64,000 nucleotides of DNA from contig JAJNNQ010000137.1 of assembly GCA_027886175.1 (NCBI GenBank), positions 31,916,001 through 31,980,000 of the forward strand, read 5' to 3'. Position 1 is the stretch's first letter, and every line of letters begins with the position of its first letter. The notes under the pieces were generated by a model that saw only the letters and a program-made list of their open reading frames with translations, had not been told where the DNA came from and ran no database searches. Positions 1 to 11,298 of this stretch are shown here, piece after piece. A program made the translations under genes and the position numbers. This DNA is from Phylloscopus collybita (taxonomy: Eukaryota > Chordata > Aves > Passeriformes > Phylloscopidae).

Positions 1-556
1 GAAAGAAGATGGAGAAATACAAAAAGCAACAAGTAGTGGAAGCTAGAGGTAGAGTGGTAGTCTGCTAAATACAATCTTAATTGTGGTTAAAAAGCACTTA
101 AGGGTTGCAGGCTCATGATGAAATGCACATCAGCACATGTACTAGCCCCTGTTGTGAAACTGGCAGGATGTCAGTCTCATGCATCATTGCCTCTTTGCCC
201 TACCAACTCACACCATTACTCAGTCTGTGCAGGATTTAGACACCTCTACAGCTGCTTTGGCAGTAGACAGTCCTAGCAATGGTAAAGAGAGTGGCTGATA
301 CTCAGCTTCCATGAACCTCACCCCTCCTATGTAGCAAAGTGAAATGTAAGCAAGAACCTGCTGCCAAAGGAAAAGTACAGCAGATGGGAATATTAACTCT
401 TATCAGGGGGTGTAATTGCCAAAGGTGTTTACTAGTTTATGCTGCATTTAATTTGTTCATGTGGAGCATGCTACTGACTCTTAGTGAACACCAATAAATA
501 CTCTTCTCCTAAAACTGATAGTTTTGACATGGAAGATGCTTATAGAAAATACCAGT

Positions 557-588
557 GTACGTGTACACACATGCACACACACATGCAC
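557..588. repeat. Imperfect CA-rich microsatellite
   Basis: Alternating purine-pyrimidine stretch built from GTACGTGTACAC and two short CA runs separated by ATG interruptions. It is short and degenerate, so it is an old or small simple repeat with no sign of function. Confidence 0.6.
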
Positions 589-3494
589 TTTGTATGTAAT
601 CACTGCATGTCTGAAGAACAAGAGCAGAAAAGCCTATAATAAATACAAATCCAGTTTATGAAATTTTATTGTTGCTTTTTCGATCCACTGCTCGTATTAT
701 AAAAAGACTAGCACATAATTAATAAAATGATTTTTTAAAGAGAGCATGACACAACACATTCACACATTATGCTGCTCTAAATCAGTAAATGCGGAATGTT
801 TAGTCACCAGAAAGTTCTTGTTTTGCAAGGGCAGAAGGTGGCTATACTTTTTTTCAACCCTGAACCTCTGATTAGCCTGGGGAACAATTTTTTCTGGACC
901 AGAAACCCATGAGAACCCTAGATATACACTGTGCATATAAACCTATGTCTTATGTTTTGAAAATCTCAGAAACAACATAACGTACCTGGAATGGAGAATA
1001 CGTCACATGTTTTTTTCTACTGCCATCTGGAGACAAGCTTCTGCCCCATACTATAAGTGCTGGGCACACCACCAAATTTTCTCTCATTAAGCCTAGAACA
1101 TCAGGATTAAGATTTCAAGACAGTAGAAGAAAATAGGAAAGGAAAGGATTAGTAGAAGTGTAAGATTATCCTAAACTGACCATAAGACATTCCTTAAATT
1201 CACTGGCCTGTTTCTAAACTCCCTTGAATGCAATACATAGGTCACTGGTTGCTGCACTAAGATGAATTTAAAAGGAATTGGCAGAGCACAGTCACAGATT
1301 TATATCATGATGCAGCTCTGCACCACTCCAGTCTCAAAGGATTTTACTTATGCTATCAATGTAAAAAATCTTTATGAAAACACAAAAAATTATGTCACAT
1401 TCCTTAATGACCTGTATTTTGTGTGCAAGCTCATTTTATCTTATAAAGTGCAGCCACACATCAGACCATGAGGAAAGGATCAGGAGAGCAATAAGTGAGG
1501 ACAGGAGAGCAATGAGTGAGGACAGAAGCGTAAGTCAGCTATAGTAACCATCTCTTTCTCAGGCTGATGTTGTTTTATGATCTACATGGAATCCTCTCTG
1601 AAATGTGGAAGAGTTATTGAAAAAACAATGGAGAAAGTCTGGCAGCCTTATTAATCTTCTGTAAGTGCTAGTCAGGAACTTTTAGATGACTAATTAAAAA
1701 GGTAAATTTCTGCTTTTCAGAAGGAAAAGATAGAAGATATCTAAGGACAACTTTACCAGAAAGTCTAAAAAAAATGGAAATTTCTGCTTAGAAATAAGAG
1801 AATGGGTCACCACAGAAGAGCTAATACTAATTCGCACAGGAATTAGAGTCTTCACTGTGCAATATCTGGACCATCTCTTTGGATGAACCTTAATCTTCGT
1901 TCTGAGTGCTAAAGATGGGATTATATATATGCTTTGGACCATGAATTTCAGCCTGGTCTTGGGACACTTTCACAATGAAAGCTTCATTTAAAATATCAGG
2001 AGGATTTTCTAACAGAGAAAGACAAAGAGTCTGATTAGCTTTGAGGATGCAATCCAAAAGAACATTTATGTTTTTCTTCACAAAATGAACAGAGAAAACC
2101 TAAGGTCTTGCCATTCCTCATCAAATGAGTCTCATGTTCTAGGTCAGCTTTATAAAACAGAACACAGACAAACAATATAGAGAAATAAACACCTGAGAAG
2201 ATTTAATAACTTTCCCTTATCTATGCATGTGTTATTTTTTGTTACCTCCATACACATGGAGAAAGATACAAAACATTCATGTACGTTTCAGTCTAGTCAC
2301 ATGATGCAGCCAGTTCACAATGACTTCCCTATTTAATATAGTGTAGATTTAATCTGACTGTTAGAAAACTGCCCCATTTAAAACAAGGTTCAGGGCAATA
2401 ACTCCTGTTCATACATTTTCCTTCACTTATTTATTCTCTAATGAATTGTGTTTCTCATCTGGAAAGACAGAACAGCTTATACATACTAAGCAATGCATGT
2501 GAAATAATGCTAGAGACAGCCTAGCTGTATTGAATAACACTATATCCAACTCTAATTCCCAGATGAAAAGTTAATTCAATATTGTACTAGGTTCAGCAGA
2601 TTGAAATTCTGTCTGTTTTGAATTATTCTGCACACATTTTTATGAGAGATACAGTGATATTTTTGTGTTCAGGTTGATATATATGACATTTCTTGGAAAA
2701 AGAATTGCTACTGCACTAATATCCCTTGCTGGCTTACACACTGTCTTAACCACTGATAAACACACTTCTAAAAATTACTACTAAAACCCCCAGATCTTCT
2801 GTATTCCAGTGGTGTCTAGCTGTTATGTTTTTGCTTAATAAGTTTTTGAACATATATAAGTTCATATACATTATCAACAGCAATTATATTGCACTATGAA
2901 GAGATTATGCATTAACTAGATGATGGCTAAAGCTTCAAATATTAGTTCTATGACAGAAGCAGCTCATCTCAGCCTGTAGACTGCCTTGAAAAACTGACCC
3001 ATAAAAGTTCAGACTATCTCAGCATACCCAAAGATATTTCCCTGTATTATATTCAGAGTGTACAGATCATGGGTGTCAAATATTCAGTGTCTTACTGGAA
3101 AAGATCAATCTGAGGCCTGGTGCTTTCAAATTTATGAAATTGAGATTTTTCCGATTACTTACACAATTTTTATGGACATATTTCTTCAAAACTTGCACAG
3201 AATGACCCCATTTGCTGCTTCTTTGCTCTCATCTGACAGACTACATTTATCCTGACACAATGGGTGTGCAGCTGCATTCATCTACAAAGTAAAGTTCTGA
3301 CAAGTTAGAAAAAACTTAGGCACTGCCTCTATGTTGCCAGGGAACTCTTTCTCAGGAGCACTGCAGCAGACAGACATGCTGTAGTATCATCCAGAGTATG
3401 GTTAAAGGGCTCTGGTAACAATTAACATATTATTTTAGGGTTTTAAAACATGTTAAAGTCATTAATCCCTGAAAGACTAAGGAATAAAAAGAGT

Positions 3495-3518
3495 TATCTA
3501 TCTATCTATCTATCTATC
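3495..3518. repeat. (TATC)6 tetranucleotide microsatellite
   Basis: Six uninterrupted TATC units, followed by a short ACACAC patch. A pure tetranucleotide array of this size is likely to be length-polymorphic between individuals. Confidence 0.9.
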
Positions 3519-5209
3519 TGTACACACACCAGGAATATGATTGTATATTCATTTATGAGTAACAAAGATTTTGTACCTGGTAAACTGATCCGAAGTGTCT
3601 CTTTGTTGGTCACAGCTATTTCATAATAACCTGAAGATGTATCACACCACACTGGATTTTTGACATATATTATGATGTAGCATTAACTACAATATCAGAA
3701 ATACCTCTCCAGGTTCACTTTTATCAGTATCTCTGATGTTTTGCATGGCTTGGCAGACAATACTACAGAATCCTTTGATTATTCTGAAGATTAAAAAAAA
3801 AAAAAAAAGTCAAAAAATTTAGCTGAACAGAATTAATTAGACAAGATCACTTAAATCTGGTTACATTAATAAAGTATACTGATGTACAGTCCAAGATGCC
3901 AGCTAAAACTCTGGAATAAAGGAATACGGCCAAATGTGTAGTGATACCAGGCTATCCTATTCACACAATAAAATAATTTTAGCTTCTCATTCTTCATATT
4001 AATGCATTTGAAGGATTCTCCTGCTTATAAAACTGAATTAATACTATTTTTGGCTTGATTAGTCCATTCAGGCTCAACTACTGCAGCAGTTCATTTGCAT
4101 CAACCATCTCATCTCTGGAACTAGACATGGCATTAAAAAGAAGAAAAAAAAAAGAAAGAAAGAAATAGACTGGAAAATCTTTGTTAATCTTTGCTCAGGA
4201 AGTAGCTTTTTAACTTAGTGTCCTAGCAGAGTTAAGTGCATTAGTCCAATGGAACAGCCATCTCTACCCTTCAGCTTTACCAAACAGACCTCAATTAAAT
4301 ATCATTAAAAAAGGAGACTTTTTATTGTCTTACTCCTAGGAAGTCAGAATGCCAGTTGTTGTCACTGTCTCTGAAAAGGTTGGAAGAGGTACAGCATCTG
4401 TTTAGGTTACCTGAGTACCTCCAAAAACTCAGCTTTGGAAAGGCTGGAAAATAATGTGGTCCTCGTGGAAAATAAATACAGTGAGAAAACAAAGGATGAA
4501 CATAAATCACAGTATATTGAATCCACAAGTGAATAGCTCCAGATAAAGTGACAACAAATGAAAGTATTCCTTTATAGAAAGGCTGAAGCCAAAAACTTTA
4601 ATTAAATTAATTGAAAACCAAATGATGGAATTAGAAAGCACAACAGACAGAGGCAGGTTATGCATGCTGACTTTAGATCGAAACGCCTTAAGCTATCCCA
4701 GCGTAATTAAGAATGTACTGGATAAAATGTGCTCTGCTTTCAGCTGCTCAAAATTATCCAAAATCGTGATCTGGTATGATGTTTGCCAGAATCAGGAGTG
4801 CAAAGCTAAAAAAATGTAAAGTGAGTTCTGAGAAGGAAGGAATGAATATAAACTGCACTGAAATTCCACAGATATCTGTCTTGCTTGATGCTTTAAGTCA
4901 CACAGCACTATTGCCCTTTTGTAAAGGAGTATTACACATAGTGTGAAAGTGAACATTCAGAAATAATATTTTCATATAGTGGTTCTTCTGGGAAGTGAAA
5001 ATCTCTTTCAAAAGGGATAGCAGAAAGTTTCTAGAAAGTGTGGGATGTCAAGAAAAATTGCAAGATTTCCCTTGTGTGTGACTGTAAACTGTATTCAACT
5101 AAAGTGTGGATTCAATTAGCATTTAAGATTACATCTTGTTCCCTTCACTTGCTACATTTCAGAAACAAGTTTTTAAAGATTTTGCTGAGTTTTTTATTAT
5201 TTTTATTAG

Positions 5210-5931
5210 ATCCCTGTCTTGGGTTATGGAACCAAAAATGTGTATTCTATTTCATCTGCTGAAAACAGTTGGGGAGATTTTATCTCATGTAACTCTGGGG
5301 TAGGGGGGGGTGGGAGCCTTCTGATAATGGGCCAACTGTTAAAACCAGGTGGGGCAGTGTTTCTTATCTCTTTTCACAATGGGCCATTAAGACTCCTCAA
5401 GCTGTTCTTCTCCCCAAGCTGTTCTATTGTGAGATGCTCCATCCAGTGGGGGGGAGCCAACCATTCCTACATGGATAAAAAACTGAGACACGAACAGGAA
5501 CACGAAGGTATCTGGCTTCACCTGATTCCCAGAGGAAGACTGGACCTTTCTCATCATCACTGAACCCTTTTCTACAGGATCATCTCTACTTCAATAGAAC
5601 CACATCTGCCACTCCAGGAGGACTCACTTTTGGACTGCTTCCAACACCCTGACCAACAGGGTGTCAGGTTGTAGCTCTGACTCTGTCAGGGTTTTCCAGG
5701 ATTGCTTATTTGGTTGTTTGCTTGTTTGGTTGGGTGGTTTTGTTTTCTACTACATTTGTATTGCTAATATTCCTAGTAAAGAACTGTTATTCCTATTCCC
5801 AAAATTTTTGCCTGAAAGCCCTTAATTGCAAAATTATAATTTGGCGGGGGGGAGGGATTTACATTCCCCATTCTAAGGGAAACTCCAGCTTTCCCTGGCA
5901 GATACCCATCTTTCCAAACCAAGACAATCCC
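5210..5931 (+). repeat. 5-bp target-site duplication (ATCCC) bounding solo LTR A1
   Basis: ATCCC is present at 5210-5214, directly before the TG of the LTR, and again at 5927-5931, directly after its CA. This exact duplication fixes both LTR ends. A 5-bp duplication is usual for ERVL-type and some class I bird retroviruses. Confidence 0.85.
5215..5926 (+). mobile_element. Solo LTR of an endogenous retrovirus, family A copy 1
   Basis: The element starts TGTCTTGG and ends CCAAGACA, a perfect 8-bp terminal inverted repeat of the TG...CA type expected of retroviral LTRs, and has a 5-bp ATCCC duplication outside. It is alignable along its length with the LTR at 22868-23647. It is shorter (712 against 780 bp): it lacks about 35 bp of U3 after the TTTCTTATCTC block and carries fewer copies of a 21-bp minisatellite unit. 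The TATA region is degraded compared with copy 2, and an AGTAAA polyadenylation-type motif lies near 5775. There is no internal gag, pol or env sequence on either side, so it is a recombination-derived solo LTR. Open frames across it are accidental. The family name is not known to me; the class (ERVL-like) is inferred from the duplication length. Confidence 0.88.
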
Positions 5932-8767
5932 CATTTCAGTAACTATTAACTTTAGCAGATTTTCCAAATATTCTTTCTCTGTATATCAGCAGACAGTTTT
6001 ATATCATTTGATTTGTTTGCTTGTGAGGCAACAAACACCAGCATATCACAGAGCTTGAGGAGAGCTGTACTCCCATCCCACACCTCATTTCTGATAGGGC
6101 CACCTACATAGTGAAGTTGATTAGAAAGCATATAAGACAGGATGTTTTGGAAGTTATTGTGTTCAGGAAAACAGCAAGCACAAAGGTCAAATTGTCAATT
6201 GATCTAAAACAAATACAAGAAAGGACAGATCCAGAGAAAAGAAGAATTAAGAAATACAGGTGCTCAACATATACATGAAATATATGGTATCATTACTCCG
6301 CAAGGAAACAGTGCATATCATATGCGCTGCATAAGTACATACATTTTGGAAAGATAAAAGGACCAATCACATAAATGCAAATTACATTAATTTCATCCTG
6401 CATCATAAATAATGGCATCAGAGATGTCACATGAAAGACCATTAGTTTTATTGACTGGTGGGTGTACTGAAACAAGTATCTTGTTTTTCTTTCTCAATAC
6501 TGATAGTAACAAATCTTAATAACATTAGGACTTTCATGAACCATTAAGATTTCAAATTCCACTGTGCATATTCACATTAAGTGGTATTTTTGTCTGTGCA
6601 GAGATGAATAGTTATTGGGAAAATTTGCAGAATAAATGCAGAGATAATACAGATTATTGCACTTATCTTTAATAATGGGTTTGAATGTATTTTAAGGACT
6701 TTTTTTACTAAATAATTTGTAAACGAGGAAAAAAGTTAAATATGGAAATATGACTGGGAAGATTTATGGGGTAAGGTTTTATTCACCAAGAAAATTGTAG
6801 AGATTGAATCTTGTCTTCAAAACTTAAATGATATACAATAACTATTATGCTGCATTATATATAGGGGTCAATAATTTAATGATATGTATTGTCTACAAGT
6901 GTATTTCAACAAGGAAAGAAATGTTTATAAGGAGAAATAAATTTTATTAGACCATCTATGCTAGTTGAAGAAAAAAAAAACTTTCAGTCTGAAGCCCTTT
7001 GAATAAACTATCTTGTGCAGCACATGAAATGTACACGTACACACACTCATACACACATATACATCTCCAAATGACATTTCTGCTGTTCTCTGCACTTTTC
7101 TGCCTCTTTTGCAACAGATAAATGTCCACAAGATGAAATATGATAGGTGCTATACAAATAAAAGGAGCTTTGAATTTGGGTGAAAGAGCATATTTTTTGT
7201 CTCCTAAACTGAGCATATTCCAATGATTCACAGCGGATGACATCACCTAAGTCCTACTGTGGTAGTTTCCTGAAGTTGGAAAATAATGTGCTTCGATTTC
7301 ATCTACCAAAAAATTAAAAAAAAAAAAAAATCAGTCCAAGCTTGTTCTGTAGGCATTTTTCATGTCAAGCATCAGCATCTGTCAGTTCTATCAAGAAAAG
7401 TCCAAAAATAAAAACAATAACAATTAAAATAAAAAAAAAGCCCAACAACTTTGGAGCCACTTTTAGGCACTCATCTGTGTGAAAAATGGGAACTCTCCCT
7501 GCTTTTGCTGGTTTCTGCTTCACTGGATGTACCCAGACATCTCAGAGAATTGCTTGCTAACAAGGTTAGTGTCTTAAATTTCTTGCAATATTCTAGGAGG
7601 TACAACAAGGATGCTCATCCTTCTGGATGTAGTTTTGAAATAACAATGTGGCTTCTACCTAGAATATGGCAAAAGGAGGAGGGAGGCATTTCCAGATAAC
7701 CAAGGTAACCACTGAAAAAAAATGGTACAATAAAAGCAAAACTCTGGAACTGTTTTTCAAAAACAGTTTTCCCACATTTTTGGGACATCACTGAAGAGCA
7801 AGAATCCTTTATCTGATCAAGTAAAAATAATTCATTGTCATTACCACAACTTAGGGTGGAGTCGGTGAGAAAAAAGGTTACTGATTTTTATTCCTGAAGA
7901 TGTTTTTACAGACCTAAGTGTACATACAGAAGTCTTGAGGACCCTGAAGGGTAGATACAGAAGTGTTGATGAAGGCATTCTTTCTCCATCTCTAGCATTT
8001 TTTCTAGATGATATTAATGTTTCATTATCAAGTACCTGTCTTTTCTGCAAATCTGAATATTGGAAATATTGTGATGAGTTTTGTCTTCCTTTGGTTTCGA
8101 ACAATGCACAAATAACCAACATGATAAAAGTGAGAAATATGTCATCTCCTTTACAAACATAGAAGATAAAGCCTTTTAGCAGGGTCAACAACCTGCCACA
8201 GGCATCTACTTATCAGTTGATAAAAGGAAGCTTCCTTTGCAGAATTCTATTAATCCCTTTACCAACCTGCCAATAATATCATTCTCTAAAAATCTAGTTT
8301 TATTTATTTATAGTCTGCAGAGTGTATTTTCTCTGCCAATTAAATAGAACAGCTCTGTTAAGTTACCCATATATATGAAATTTCAATAAGTTGTCATAAA
8401 GAATGTATTTGATGTTCAAATTAAAAAATGCTTTGTAATGTAAAAGCTTAGTCAACAATCAAAAATATATTTTAAATGCTCTTTTGCAGTTGTAGATATA
8501 TTACAATTTACACATACTAAAAATACAGGGCTGGTTTTGCACATAAATGTAGGAAGCCTTATGTGCTTAAATTTCTATTTAGTTTTTTTGAATCATCACC
8601 TCATTAAAATCTACACAGTATGATTCACCACAAATCCCATGTCTTTACTACTCAAGCTTCAAGTATATTTACCTAAATGTGGTTAATAGATATGGTAAAT
8701 ACCTTTTTGTCTTTTGAGTTTGCAAGGTGGTTTATTTTGCAAATATTGAATTTAATATCTATTTAAT
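5932..8767. other. Unique AT-rich non-coding DNA
   Basis: No gene or transposon is recognisable. Overlapping frames on opposite strands near 7841-8191 have no family resemblance. The patch around 8160-8290 has a more mixed composition than its surroundings but no identifiable motif set. Confidence 0.55.
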
Positions 8768-9682
8768 GGACTGGAAGAGATACTGAGCAAGTCCACAGAT
8801 GGTGCAAAACTGTGAGGAGCTGTTGACTCCTTCCAAGGCAGGGAGGCCCTGCAGAAAGACCTCAGCAAATGAGAGGGCTGGGCAATCAGCAACTGTAGAA
8901 AATTCAACAAGAGAAAGTGCTGGATTCTGCACCCGGGGTGGGGCAGCCCCAGGTGTATGGACAGACTGGGGAACGAGATGATAGAAAGCAGGGCCATGGG
9001 AAGGGACCTTGTCCCGGTCAAGAGAAAGTTGAACATGAGCCAGCAGTGCCCTGGCAGCCAGGAGGGCCAAGCGTGTCCTGGGGTGCATCAGGCCAGGCAT
9101 CGCCAGCTGGGCAAGGGAGGGGATTGTCCTGCTCTGCTGTGCACTGGGGCAGCCTCATCTTGAGTCCTGGGGACAGTTCTAGGTGCCAAAATATAAGCCA
9201 TTAAGCCATTAGAGAGTGTCCAAAGGGGGGCAGCAAAAATAGTGAAGGGCCTTGAGTAGAAGCTTTTTGAGGAGCAGCTGAGATCACTTGGTCTGTTCAG
9301 CCTGAAGGAGAAGCTGAGGGCAGACCCCATTACAATCTGCAACTTCGTCAGGAGGGGAAGAGGAGAAGGCGGCACTGATCTCTGCTCTGTGGTGACAAGT
9401 GAGAAGATCTGAGGGAATGGCCTGAATTTGTGTCAGGAGAGGTGTAGGTAAGATATAAGAAAAAGGCTCTTTACCCAGAGAGTGGTTGGGCACTGGAACA
9501 GACTCCCCAGGGAAGTGGTCACAGCATCAAGTCTGGCGGAGTTCAAGAAGCATTAGGACAATACTCTCAGGCACATGCTGTGACTTTGGGCCTGTCCCTG
9601 CAGGGCAAGGATTTGCACTCAACAATCCTTTAGGGTCCCTTCCAACTCAGTTTATCCTGTGATTCTGTAAAAAAAAAAAAAA
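8768..9682 (+). mobile_element. CR1 LINE, 5'-truncated, 3' end intact
   Basis: This is about 0.9 kb of the 3' part of a CR1 retrotransposon in plus orientation. Recognisable CR1 ORF2 blocks include AACATGAGCCAGCAGTG, GTTCAGCCTGAAGGAGAAGC and GGGCACTGGAACAGACT, followed by the 3' untranslated signature GGGTCCCTTCCAACTCAG. It ends with one degenerate octamer, GATTCTGT, followed by 14 A (9669-9682). The reading frame is broken by many stops and indels, so this is an old copy. Overlapping frames on both strands here are by-products of its higher GC content. The 5' truncation is typical of CR1, whose reverse transcription usually aborts early. Confidence 0.93.
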
Positions 9683-9871
9683 GGTCTTATTTTTTATTCA
9701 AAATTGAAAAATTGTATACTTAAAATGAATATTTGTATGTGAAGAGACCTGAACAGAGTAGGGGAGAACTACTCTGCTACTGTTGATTCCAGCAGGGCAA
9801 AGCCCTTCATCATGGACTTAGGTCCAACGAAGTTTTAAAGTGTAAGTCAGTCTCACCTAGCCTTGACCATC

Positions 9872-10437
9872 TGTACTGGTTTTGGCTGGGATAAAGCTAA
9901 ATTTATCAGTAGTAGCTTGTATGGGGCTACGTTCTGGGTTTGTGCTGAAAGTGTTGGTAACACAGGGATGTTTTTGCTGCTGCTGAGCAGCGCTGACACA
10001 GAGTCAAGGACTTTCCTGTCTCTCACTCTACCCCACTATGAGTGGGCTGAGAGTGCACAAGAGGCTGAGAGGCAACACAGGCAGGACTGCTGACCCCAAG
10101 TGACCCAAGGGATATTCCTGAACACATGGTGTCATGCTCAGTATATAAAGCTCCTTTAGCTTTATAGAGGGATAAAGTGGGGAAGTGATGGTGTTTGTCT
10201 ACCAAGTGGCCATCATGCAGGATGGAGCCCTGCTTTCCCAGAGATTGCTGAACACCTGCCTGCCCATGGGAAGGGGTGAATTAACTCCTTGTTTTGCTTT
10301 TGCTTATGCATGCAGGTTTTGCTTTATCTATCAAACTATCTCTCTCTCAACTTATGAATTTCTCACCCCTATCCCACTAGAGCAAACAGCAAGTGGCTGT
10401 GTGGGGTTTAGTTGCTGCATAGGGTTAAACCACGAAA
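9872..10437 (+). mobile_element. Solo LTR, bird ERVL-type (TGTACTGGTTTTGG family)
   Basis: The start TGTACTGGTTTTGGCTGG, the middle motif GGGATATTCC, the promoter TCAGTATATAAAGC and the end GGGTTAAACCACG are hallmarks of an ERVL LTR family that is common in bird genomes. The TATA box TATATAAA is at 10142-10149. The usual ATTAAA polyadenylation signal is changed to ATCAAA near 10330. The last bases read CACGAAA where the family normally ends CACGACA, so the terminal CA is mutated. The 5-bp CCATC duplication confirms the boundaries. Without internal sequence it is a solo LTR. It could still act as a promoter or enhancer because the TATA box is intact, but nothing here shows that it does. Confidence 0.92.
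10142..10149 (+). promoter_or_regulatory. LTR TATA box
   Basis: TATATAAA sits at the position expected for the U3 promoter of this ERVL-type LTR, about 270 bp after the LTR start. It is inferred to be the former proviral promoter; present activity is unknown. Confidence 0.6.
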
Positions 10438-10442
10438 CCATC

Positions 10443-11293
10443 CAAAGGCCAAAAGTTAAGCCCAAGCTCTTCTGCACCCCAGTAATCAAGAGAGAGAGAG
10501 AGAGCACATTCATACGGTATCTATTCATGTTATATTAAGGCACATTACACCTCCTAATAAGATATCCTTTGTTTTGTCAGAAGGACTAGCTACCTGTTTT
10601 GACAGCAAATCAAGAGCAATACCTGGCTGAACATGTACTATTCAGATTAGCATGACTGTCAGTATCCATACAATGAGGCTATTGGAACTGCTCAGTCACT
10701 TCAGCCTTTTAATAAATAAAGGATGTACGCTGCAAAAGAATAGTTCATCTCCTTTATTCAATGAATGGGCACTGTCTTTGTTAGCAATGGGATTCACAGT
10801 GTAGTGGGAGTTTGTATTTAACACAGGTAAAGCTAAACTGGAAAATTTTCACCTGAGGCATTTTGCCAATTAAAGATGAAAATACAGTTTTCTTTTTGTT
10901 AAGAGATGGAATCAATAGAGAAATTATCTGGTGTAACAGTAAAAAGAAATTCAATTATTAATGCACAAATATGATACTCTACAGCAAAATTTAAAAATTA
11001 AAAATGTAACAATGCAACAGAAATGACAGAACCTTAATTAAAGGCTGGTAATTTTTCTTCTTTACAATATAAAAAACTAATAAAATATTGATGGTAATTT
11101 ATTAGAGAAGCCTGCTCTGATTAACTGAAAAAAAAAATAAAAATTCTACTCTACAAACATTTTCTCTGTGCAATTTATTTGGCCTGCAACTCTGCCAGGT
11201 TTGACAGGAAGAATGTGCATTGGGTCATATTTACTTGGAATTCACATGAAGAACTAGAAACCATTCCCGGCAAAGAGCCGAAAGGATAACATT
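10443..11293. other. Unique AT-rich spacer between two LTRs
   Basis: No gene is seen. It contains a short AG run near 10490-10504 and is otherwise AT-rich sequence without recognisable repeats. Confidence 0.5.
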
Positions 11294-11298
11294 AGTTT

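Larger units (their letters stand above)
1..5209. other. Unique AT-rich non-coding DNA
   Basis: I see no gene, RNA gene or recognisable transposon in this stretch. Open frames are short (under about 85 codons), occur on both strands and have no family resemblance. It holds a CA-rich patch near 557-588, a TATC microsatellite at 3495-3518 and an A-tract near 3792-3809. It ends at the 5-bp target duplication of the first solo LTR. It may be intergenic or intronic. Confidence 0.6.
9867..10442 (+). repeat. 5-bp target-site duplication (CCATC) bounding the ERVL-type LTR
   Basis: CCATC at 9867-9871 abuts the TG start of the LTR and is repeated at 10438-10442 just after its end. Both ends of the insertion are therefore preserved. 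Confidence 0.88.

Noticed and set aside
5219..5563. 114-codon plus-strand frame
   Set aside because: It lies wholly inside the solo LTR A1 and is broken in the sister LTR at 22868-23647.
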